Shown here: positions 35,230-41,048 of the stretch, piece after piece
How the letters are laid out: each line of letters starts with the position of its first letter
How positions within the stretch are numbered: the first letter of the stretch is position 1
DNA from: an uncultured Clostridia bacterium
GTDB taxonomy: Bacteria; Bacillota; Clostridia; CALYAR01
NCBI GenBank assembly: GCA_944393585.1
Contig: CALYAR010000102.1
Location: 1 to 41,048 of the forward strand
Direction: 5' to 3'
DNA length: 41,048 bases
Program-made: the position numbers and the translations under genes
Notes under the pieces: model-generated
What the model was told of the DNA's origin: nothing
The model's database searches: none
Seen by the model: only the letters and a program-made list of their open reading frames with translations

Positions 35230-35548
35230 AAAACTGGTGCGCGGCAAAATCCCGGATTTGATCGCCGGAAGCGGGGATAAGCCCTGCTGTTCCGTCCTGG
35301 ATGCAGACGAATACGAAAAAGCGCTGCGCTGGAAGCTCTGCGAAGAAGCCGCAGAATATTAAAAGAGCGGCGATCCTGCCGAACTGGCCGATCTGATTGA
35401 GGTAGTGGAAGCCATCTGCGCAAACCGCGGCCTTACCTGGTCAGATCTCACAGCCTGGAAAGTAGAAAAGCTTGAACAGCGCGGCGGATTTCGTTTTTTT
35501 CCTAATACAGGTGCAGTCCAACATACCTTTTTACACCAAACAACTTGA
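35226..35548 (+). pseudogene. MazG-like NTP pyrophosphohydrolase (COG4997 type), decayed
   Basis: The translation in phase 2 gives KLVRGKIPDLIAGSG, DADEYEKALRWKLCEEAAEY, stop, then KSGDPAELADLIEVV and TWSDLTAWKVEKLEQRGGF. This is the whole fold of the small KLVRDKIP...EERGGF pyrophosphohydrolases, broken by TAA at 35360-35362. The ATG overlapping the previous stop (35226-35229, ATGA) is one base out of phase with this frame. One base lost from the A run just after it would restore MKKLVRGKIP. Two independent lesions argue for true decay rather than a read error. The family removes unusual NTPs, fitting a DNA-repair operon. Confidence 0.8.
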
Positions 35549-35603
35549 ATCATTTCTCCAAAACATCCTTTTTCTTCTTTCTCTGCACCTGTCTTGGAAA
35601 CGC

Positions 35604-35638
35604 ACTGCCGCCGGAAAAAATTCCGGCGGCAGTTTTTT
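35604..35638 (+). terminator. Terminator after the SOS operon
   Basis: Stem ACTGCCGCCGGAA-AAAA-TTCCGGCGGCAGT and seven Ts. Convergent with the opp operon end. Confidence 0.93.
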
Positions 35639-35654
35639 TAAAACAGCAGGTTTT

Positions 35655-35816
35655 TTAAAACAGAATGACGATTAAAAGCGCGACGATTCCAAACGCCAAC
35701 AGCACAACCGGCAGCATAACCGTTAAAGCGGCAATCAAAAGGGCCAGTGTATCGCCTTTTTCTACCGGTGTTACGTCGAACGCTTCCAATTCTATTTTCT
35801 TTTTTCTACGAATCAT
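35655..35816 (-). CDS. Small membrane protein encoded at the end of the opp operon
   Basis: A 53-residue protein: a basic start ([22 protein letters not shown]), then one long hydrophobic stretch [31 protein letters not shown], one kinked or two short helices. The ATG follows GGGAGAGATTACCT and overlaps the end of oppF by 11 bases, so coupled translation is likely. The positive N-terminus predicts an inside orientation. I do not recognise a family. It could be a transporter accessory peptide or a chance frame; its codon pattern and ribosome site favour a real gene. Confidence 0.6.
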   Translation of the reverse strand: MIRRKKKIELEAFDVTPVEKGDTLALLIAALTVMLPVVLLAFGIVALLIVILF

Positions 35817-36795
35817 AGGTAATCTCTCCCGCAAAGTGGCAGGCAGCACAGTGCTGCGGTTTGACTTCCCGCAGGGGCGGAACCTCCTGCTCACATATTT
35901 TTTGTGCATAAGGACAGCGCGTGTGAAATTTACAGCCGGACGGCAGATTTACGTTTCCCGGGATCTCTCCCCGGAGGAGCTTCGGTTCTTTTTTCACCGA
36001 AGGGTCTGGAACCGGGACGGCGGATAACAATGCCTGGGTATAGGGATGGAGCGGATTTTCATACAACTCGCTCCGCGGAGCCAATTCCACGATCGATCCT
36101 AAATACATTACGCCTACGCGCGTACTCAAATGACGTACCACTCCCAAATCGTGAGAAATAAACAGATAAGAAAGCCCCATTTTTTCCTGCAGTTCCATCA
36201 TCAGATTAATGATCTGCGACTGAATCGATACATCCAAAGCGGAAACCGGCTCATCGCACACAATAAATTCCGGATTCAGCGCCAGTGCGCGCGCAATCCC
36301 GATCCTTTGCCGCTGTCCGCCGGAAAACTGGTGCGGATAGCGGTATTTGTGTTCCGGCGCCAGACCGCAAAGCGTTAAAAGCTCGTCCACGCGCTCGTTT
36401 GTCTCAGCTCCTTTCTGCGTGATTCCGTGTTCGATCATTGCCTCGGAAATAGCGGCGAAGACGTTCATGCGGGGGTTTAAGGAGCTGTAAGGATCCTGAA
36501 AGATAATCTGCATTTTCGAGCGGAGCTTCTTGCTGCCGCGGGATGATAGATGGGTGATTTCCTCTCCCCGGTAAAAAATCTGGCCCGACGTCGGTTCATA
36601 CAGCCGGATGGCCGTTCTTCCCAGCGTCGATTTTCCGCAGCCGGATTCGCCGACCAGCGACAGCGTCTCTCCCTGGCGAATGGAAAAGGATACGCCGTCT
36701 ACCGCTTTCACCTCCCCCTTTCCCTTTCCCCAAAATCCGCCGCGTATGGGAAAGTATTTGCACAGCTCCCGTACTTCCAAGAGTGTTTCATTCAT
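35806..36795 (-). CDS. oppF: Oligopeptide/dipeptide ABC transporter ATP-binding protein (OppF)
   Basis: A 329-residue ATPase. Walker [11 protein letters not shown]-loop [15 protein letters not shown], signature [15 protein letters not shown], Walker [15 protein letters not shown]-loop FISHDLG. The C-terminal oligo/HPY region [17 protein letters not shown] is followed by a Cys cluster ([15 protein letters not shown]...HCAACHF), which in some DppD/OppF proteins holds an iron-sulfur cluster. ATG at [11 protein letters not shown] follows AGGAGGAAG and overlaps oppD by eight bases; longer frames upstream lie inside oppD. Confidence 0.92.
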   Translation of the reverse strand: MNETLLEVRELCKYFPIRGGFWGKGKGEVKAVDGVSFSIRQGETLSLVGESGCGKSTLGRTAIRLYEPTSGQIFYRGEEITHLSSRGSKKLRSKMQIIFQDPYSSLNPRMNVFAAISEAMIEHGITQKGAETNERVDELLTLCGLAPEHKYRYPHQFSGGQRQRIGIARALALNPEFIVCDEPVSALDVSIQSQIINLMMELQEKMGLSYLFISHDLGVVRHLSTRVGVMYLGSIVELAPRSELYENPLHPYTQALLSAVPVPDPSVKKEPKLLRGEIPGNVNLPSGCKFHTRCPYAQKICEQEVPPLREVKPQHCAACHFAGEITYDS

Positions 36796-37774
36796 TGGCT
36801 TCTTCCTCCTGTGAATAGAGATAGCAGCGCACGGCCCTTTTTTTATCCGATCCGGCAAGGGCCGGCTTGGCTTTCCAGCAGTGCTCCATGGCATGCGGAC
36901 AGCGCGGGGCAAAATAACAGCCCCGGGGCAGATCAGCCGGACTGGGAACCGTCCCCGGAATGGTATAGAGCTTTTTCCCCTCCTGTGATACGTTAGGAAC
37001 GGAAGCAAGCAGTCCCTGCGTATAGGGGTGCAGCGGCCTTTCAAACAATTCTTCCACAGGCGCGGACTCTACGACCTTTCCTGCATACATCACGATCACA
37101 TGGTCGGCCATCTGTGCGACGACGCCTAAATCATGCGTAATCAGCATAATAGCGGTATTGGTCTTTTGCTTGAGCCGGTTCATCAGCGACAGGATCTGTG
37201 CCTGAATGGTCACATCCAGGGCAGTGGTCGGCTCATCCGCAATCAAAAGCTCCGGACTGCATGCTAAGGCCATCGCGATCATGACGCGCTGACGCATGCC
37301 GCCGGAAAGTTCGTGCGGATAACAGCGGCTGACCTCTTCCGGCCGCGGAATTCCCACTTCCCCCAAGAGGGCTGCGGCCGCCCGCCAGGCCTCTTTCTTC
37401 TCCATATGGCGGTGAAGTATCAATACCTCGCCGATCTGGTCCCGAATCCGAAAGACCGGATTGAGCGATGTCATGGGTTCCTGAAAAATCATCGAAATTT
37501 CATTCCCCCGGATGGCGCGCAGGCGGTCGCCGGACGCCTCGGCAATGTTTTCGCCCTTAAACCGGATCTGTCCGCCGACAATCTTTCCCGGCGCTTCTAC
37601 CAGATTCAGAATGGACATCGAGGTCACGCTTTTTCCGCAGCCGGATTCGCCGACAATTCCAAGCGTCTCTCCCGCCGAAACGGAGAAGGAAACGCCGTCG
37701 ACTGCGCGGACTGTATTTTTATTGGAAAAGAAATAGGTTTTAAGACCCCTTACCTCTAACAACGGTTTTTCCAT
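36788..37774 (-). CDS. oppD: Oligopeptide/dipeptide ABC transporter ATP-binding protein (OppD)
   Basis: A 328-residue ATPase pairing with OppF. Walker [15 protein letters not shown]-loop [13 protein letters not shown], signature [15 protein letters not shown], Walker [15 protein letters not shown]-loop [13 protein letters not shown]-terminal [14 protein letters not shown] and the Cys cluster [18 protein letters not shown] at MEKPLLEV has AAGGAGG seven bases upstream. Ten bases separate it from oppC. Confidence 0.92.
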   Translation of the reverse strand: MEKPLLEVRGLKTYFFSNKNTVRAVDGVSFSVSAGETLGIVGESGCGKSVTSMSILNLVEAPGKIVGGQIRFKGENIAEASGDRLRAIRGNEISMIFQEPMTSLNPVFRIRDQIGEVLILHRHMEKKEAWRAAAALLGEVGIPRPEEVSRCYPHELSGGMRQRVMIAMALACSPELLIADEPTTALDVTIQAQILSLMNRLKQKTNTAIMLITHDLGVVAQMADHVIVMYAGKVVESAPVEELFERPLHPYTQGLLASVPNVSQEGKKLYTIPGTVPSPADLPRGCYFAPRCPHAMEHCWKAKPALAGSDKKRAVRCYLYSQEEEANE

Positions 37775-37784
37775 ACAATCCTCC

Positions 37785-38672
37785 TTATCTGATTTCTTTG
37801 GGATCAAACGCATCGCGAAGTCCCTCTCCCAAAAGGTTAATGCTTACGACAGTCAAAATAATCATGATGCCCGCCGGGAGCCACATCCAGGGATAAGAGC
37901 GGAAGGTATGAAAATCGCGCGCCGTTTCGATAAGATTTCCCCAGGTAGGAACCGGCGGCGTCACGCCGAGCCCTAAAAACGACAGGCTCGCTTCTGTCAG
38001 GATAGCGCTTGCCATTGCCAGCGTAGCGTTTACAATAATAAAAGCGAGAGTATTGGGAAGAAGATGCCGGAAAATTTTCGAACGGTCGGATAAACCAAGC
38101 GCACGGGTTGCCAGCATAAATTCCTGCTCGCGCAGGGAAAGAATCTGTCCCCGCACCATTCTCGCCAGGCTGGGCCAGCCGAGTGCGCCGATCAGGAACA
38201 TGACTACCAGCATTTTCTGTTCCGAAGGAACGCGCCAGGTCAAAGCGGCGGAAAGCGTAATGACAATCGGAATGAACGGCAGGGAATACACGATTTCGGC
38301 AAACCGCATGAGAACGTTATCGACCTTCCCGCCGTAAAATCCGGCAATCGCACCAATGGCAGCGCCAATGACGACCGTGACAATAGCCGCCAGAAGCCCT
38401 ACCAGGATGGAAATTCGCCCGCCCAGCATGAGCCGCGTCAGACAGTCGCGCCCCTGCGAATCGGTACCAAGCCAGTGCGCCGCACTCGGCGGAAGCTCTT
38501 TATCAGCCAGATTGAACTGGTTGAGCCCATAGGGCGAAAAAAGAGGTCCAATCACGACAAACAAAACAATGATTCCAAATAAAATTGCCCCGGTCATGGA
38601 AATTTTATTGTGGACAAACCGCTCCATGGAAACCTTCCAGGGGCTTTTGGCCTGAGATTTCTCCTTTTTCAT
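37785..38672 (-). CDS. oppC: Oligopeptide/dipeptide ABC transporter permease (OppC)
   Basis: A 295-residue inner-membrane permease with about six helices and an N-terminal OppC_N helix (MTGAILFGIIVLFVVIGPLFS). The LGTDSQGRDCLTRLMLGGRISI block is typical of OppC/DppC. The cytoplasmic EAA loop reads EFMLATRALGLSDRSKIFRHLLPNTL and contacts the ATPases. C-terminal LSFLGLGVTPPVPTWGNLI and NLLGEGLRDAFDPK. ATG follows AAGGAGGGG. Confidence 0.93.
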   Translation of the reverse strand: MKKEKSQAKSPWKVSMERFVHNKISMTGAILFGIIVLFVVIGPLFSPYGLNQFNLADKELPPSAAHWLGTDSQGRDCLTRLMLGGRISILVGLLAAIVTVVIGAAIGAIAGFYGGKVDNVLMRFAEIVYSLPFIPIVITLSAALTWRVPSEQKMLVVMFLIGALGWPSLARMVRGQILSLREQEFMLATRALGLSDRSKIFRHLLPNTLAFIIVNATLAMASAILTEASLSFLGLGVTPPVPTWGNLIETARDFHTFRSYPWMWLPAGIMIILTVVSINLLGEGLRDAFDPKEIR

Positions 38673-38686
38673 CACGCACCCCTCCT

Positions 38687-39670
38687 TCAGCTTGTTTTGA
38701 CGCGCGGGTCTACCAACGCGTAGCAAACGTCTGCCAGCAAATTCCCAAGCAGTGCAAGCGCCGCATAAAACGTGTTGGCCGCCATGACCACCCAGATATC
38801 CCGGTCCATCACGGAAGTATAGAGGATATTTCCAATGCCGGGCCATAAGAAAACCGTCTCCAGGATGATCGCTCCCATAAAGAGCGCCGGAATCTGAAAT
38901 CCCAGCAGTGTTACCAGCGGGATCAAGGCGTTGCGAAAGGCATGCCGGTAAATAACGACCTTTTCTTTCAATCCTTTTGCCCGCGCCGTCCGGATGTAGT
39001 CCTGCCGGATGACGTCAAGCATGCTGTTTCGCACATATTTAATGAAACCGGCCAGGCTGATCACTGTCATAACGGTTACCGGAAGGATCAAGTGGCGCGC
39101 CACATCTCCGATTTCGTCCCATATGCTGTCATACCCAATCGCGAGCTTAATCGCATCGTGCATTCCGTTGAGCGGGATAAATGAGCTGAACGGAACCGCC
39201 ACAAAAAAGATCAGGCACAGCGCAAAGAAAAAAGACGGCATGGAGAAGCCGATGAGCGAGAACACGGTCCACGCATTATCGAATGCCCCATACTTTTTTA
39301 CCGCAGACCGGATTCCAACCGGAATGGCGATGAGAAGCGCCAAAACCAGTGCGATGATGTTGATCAAAAACGTATTCCAAATGTAAGAGCCAATCACCTC
39401 GGTTACCGGCTGACGGAATTTAAACGACATGCCAAAATCGCCGGTCAGCGTCCTTCCCAGCCATTTTGCGTATTGGACGACGATATTGTCGTTCAAACCC
39501 AGCTTCTCTTCGATATTCTCCCTCTGTTCCTGCGTAATGTTGGAATTCGTCCCCAGATAGGCAGAAACCTCGTCTCCCGGCATGAGCTTGAGCAGGGCAA
39601 ACAGCACGATGGTGATCACCAGCAAAACCGGTATGAGGTGAAGCAGCCGTTTTACAATGTAACGAAACAT
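38687..39670 (-). CDS. oppB: Oligopeptide/dipeptide ABC transporter permease (OppB)
   Basis: A 327-residue permease, first gene of the operon. Opening FRYIVKRLLHLIPVLLVITIVLFALLKLMPGD is the standard OppB/DppB helix 1. Then YAKWLGRTLTGDFGMSF, the EAA loop DYIRTARAKGLKEKVVIYRHAFRNALIPL, and C-terminal AIILETVFLWPGIG and LADVCYALVDPRVK. ATG follows GGGAGG; a TTG six bases upstream is less likely. No substrate-binding protein gene lies in the 300 bases upstream, where one is often found. A weak -10 with TG extension (CATAAT) may lie near 39730 on the minus strand. Confidence 0.93.
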   Translation of the reverse strand: MFRYIVKRLLHLIPVLLVITIVLFALLKLMPGDEVSAYLGTNSNITQEQRENIEEKLGLNDNIVVQYAKWLGRTLTGDFGMSFKFRQPVTEVIGSYIWNTFLINIIALVLALLIAIPVGIRSAVKKYGAFDNAWTVFSLIGFSMPSFFFALCLIFFVAVPFSSFIPLNGMHDAIKLAIGYDSIWDEIGDVARHLILPVTVMTVISLAGFIKYVRNSMLDVIRQDYIRTARAKGLKEKVVIYRHAFRNALIPLVTLLGFQIPALFMGAIILETVFLWPGIGNILYTSVMDRDIWVVMAANTFYAALALLGNLLADVCYALVDPRVKTS

Positions 39671-39974
39671 GATCAAACCTCCCTGTATGCTTTCCGATTG
39701 ATTAAAAACCGGCGAAGCTATAAATTTATTATGTCAAGAATTCATCAGGACATGTATGCTAACGAAAAAAAGAACAACTCTCCTGGTTTTTGGGAAAGGC
39801 TAAAAAGTTTGCCGGATGAAAACCCTTCTATGGGAAAAAATATTGAGATAAGAAGAATATTATGGTATGATTCCAATGAAAGAGGGAAAGCATCGCTGAA
39901 CTTTTCGAAATATTCCCATGAATTCGGCGAAGAAAAAACCACTAAAATGACTGGAAAAGAAAAGGAAGATTGCA
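39671..39974. other. Divergent intergenic region oppB/sdaAB
   Basis: It holds the start regions of both divergent operons. The sdaAB promoter is listed separately. A plus-strand frame through the region does not look like protein. No operator or riboswitch was recognised. Confidence 0.4.
39843..39871 (+). promoter_or_regulatory. Promoter of sdaAB-sdaAA
   Basis: TTGAGA, 17-base spacer, TATGAT. The start near 39878 leaves a leader of about 97 bases. Confidence 0.6.
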
Positions 39975-40646
39975 ATGCAGGATATCAGCGTATTTGACGT
40001 CATCGGCCCCGTTATGGTCGGGCCGTCCAGCTCCCACACCGCCGGGGCGGACCGAATTGGACTGTTGGCCGGCAAATTAATGAAGGATAAAATTGTAAAG
40101 GCAGACTTCATCCTCTATGGTTCCTTTGCGCGTACTGCGGAAGGGCACGGAACCAAACGGGCGCTGCTCGGCGGCGTGTTAGGCTTTGCGCCGGAAGACG
40201 TCCGGATCCGCGATTCCTATCATTACGCAAAAGAGCAGGGAGTGGAATACAGCTTCAAGGAAAACTTGGAAGAAAACGGCCTTCACCCTAACACAGCCGA
40301 CATTACCTTGACCGGCCAGAGCGGAAAAGTGCTGAAGGTACGCGGCAAGTCCACCGGGGGCGGCAAAGTCGTCATTGAAAACATCAACGGAATTGAGGTC
40401 GATTTTACCGGGAATTATTCTACAATCCTGGTCGAACAGCGCGATACGCCGGGCGTACTGAATTTTATCACCCGCGTGCTGAGCGCGCGCAAGATCAACA
40501 TCGCCTTCATGCGGCTTTACCGGGAGGCCAAAGGTTCGAAAGCCTATACCATTATTGAAGCCGACGAAAAAATTCCCGAAATCGTCGTTTCCGATATTGA
40601 ATCGCACAGCGAAATTCAAAACGCTACGCTTTTGGAGGTGGAATAA
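39975..40646 (+). CDS. sdaAB: L-serine dehydratase, iron-sulfur dependent, beta subunit
   Basis: A 223-residue subunit of the anaerobic two-subunit L-serine deaminase, which converts serine to pyruvate and ammonia. The N-terminal SDH_beta domain has DVIGPVMVGPSSSHTAGADRIG (the serine-binding-like loop), GSFARTAEGHGTKRALLGGVLGF. The C-terminal ACT-like domain (about 150-223) begins ILVEQRDTPGVLNFITRVLSARKINIAFMRLYR and may bind an effector. ATG follows AAGGAAGATTGC. Translation passes straight into sdaAA: the TAA stop is directly followed by its ATG. Confidence 0.95.
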   Translation: MQDISVFDVIGPVMVGPSSSHTAGADRIGLLAGKLMKDKIVKADFILYGSFARTAEGHGTKRALLGGVLGFAPEDVRIRDSYHYAKEQGVEYSFKENLEENGLHPNTADITLTGQSGKVLKVRGKSTGGGKVVIENINGIEVDFTGNYSTILVEQRDTPGVLNFITRVLSARKINIAFMRLYREAKGSKAYTIIEADEKIPEIVVSDIESHSEIQNATLLEVE

Positions 40647-41048
40647 ATGAATTTTGTCCGCGGGGAAGAATTGCTTGCTCTCTGCAAGCAGGAGAACAAA
40701 CAAATTTCTGAAATCATGCGTCTGCGGGAGAAAACCTACTTGGAACAGCCCGCCTCCGCTACAGAGGAAAAAATGCGGCGCGCCTGGCAGATCATGCAGA
40801 ATGCGGCCAAACAGGCTCTGGAAACCGAAATCCGCTCGATGGGCGGTTTTCTCGGCGGGGAAGCGCGCAAGCTGGCGGAGCACCGGAAAAAGGCCGCCCC
40901 GGTCTGCGGCGGTATTGTGTCCAAAGCCATCACCTATGCCTGCGGCGTTTTGGAAGTCAACTCTGCCATGGGGCTGATCGTCGCCGCCCCGACGGCGGGC
41001 GCCTCCGGCGTATTGCCCGGCGTCCTGCTCGCGCTTTCTGAGGAATGG
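40647..41048 (+). CDS. sdaAA: L-serine dehydratase alpha subunit, N-terminal part
   Basis: The first 134 residues of the catalytic subunit; the gene runs off the window. Visible: an N-terminal helical region (LCKQENKQISEIMRLRE), GGEARKLAEHRKK, and the conserved NSAMGLIVAAPTAGASGVLPGVLLAL. Cysteines for the iron-sulfur cluster lie further on and are not visible. The start codon abuts the sdaAB stop, with GGAGGTGG inside the end of sdaAB as the ribosome site. Confidence 0.93.
   Translation, partial: MNFVRGEELLALCKQENKQISEIMRLREKTYLEQPASATEEKMRRAWQIMQNAAKQALETEIRSMGGFLGGEARKLAEHRKKAAPVCGGIVSKAITYACGVLEVNSAMGLIVAAPTAGASGVLPGVLLALSEEW

Noticed and set aside
39671-39760. TTGACA on the minus strand before oppB as a -35
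   Set aside because: No acceptable -10 lies 16-18 bases downstream of it.
39473-39997. Plus-strand frame of 174 codons across the oppB start and the oppB/sdaAB gap
   Set aside because: Its first half is antisense to oppB, it has no ribosome site, and the remainder does not look like protein. Promoter elements for sdaAB lie in it.

Overview
The window looks like a chromosome segment of an endospore-forming Clostridia member, probably of the Oscillospiraceae/Ruminococcaceae type. The reasons are a PolC-type replicative polymerase, SpoVAD/SpoVAE, a type III glutamine synthetase, ANTAR antitermination and a Gram-positive SOS box. Base composition is intermediate, with AT-rich spacers. No rRNA, tRNA, CRISPR array, insertion sequence or prophage was recognised. 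Placement is inference from gene content and was not checked by database search.

Layout. 1-3450: tail of an NSS-type sodium symporter, then a convergent sugar pair (D-lyxose/mannose isomerase and GH2 beta-mannosidase). 3600-5165: rdgB-mntP. 5270-7980: an AT-richer accessory stretch (methyltransferase, HAD phosphatase) and the first of two UroD-like methyltransferase-fold proteins. 8080-13853: a nitrogen-assimilation island. It has asnA-glnN on the minus strand, diverging from glnA (GSI) and an ANTAR RNA-binding regulator. Between them lies a near-perfect sigma-A promoter followed at once by a hexaloop hairpin nested in an intrinsic terminator. 13890-18671: a frameshifted P-loop kinase, a zinc-ribbon membrane protein, spoVAD-spoVAE and a NahK-like sugar kinase. 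18870-24781: ispG-polC-HAD. 24816-28792: small membrane/DUF genes, an HD phosphohydrolase, DUF3842 and KDPG aldolase. 28821-32894: a YtcJ-like amidohydrolase, a second UroD-like protein and a secreted metallo-beta-lactamase-fold lipoprotein.

33064-35548 is a DNA-damage operon. An SOS box (GAAC-N4-GTTC) sits exactly in the spacer of a strong promoter driving a radical-SAM DNA-repair-type protein and its TIGR03915/DUF4130 partner. A decayed MazG-like gene with two lesions follows. 35655-39670 is an oligopeptide ABC transporter (oppBCDF) that ends in a 53-residue membrane protein and has no binding-protein gene beside it. The window ends in sdaAB-sdaAA (L-serine dehydratase; the alpha subunit is cut by the edge).

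Most promising for follow-up are the asnA-glnN attenuator with its pseudoreceiver ANTAR regulator, and the SOS-controlled rSAM/TIGR03915 operon. Both are readings of sequence pattern plus family knowledge. Neither was tested by folding or database search.
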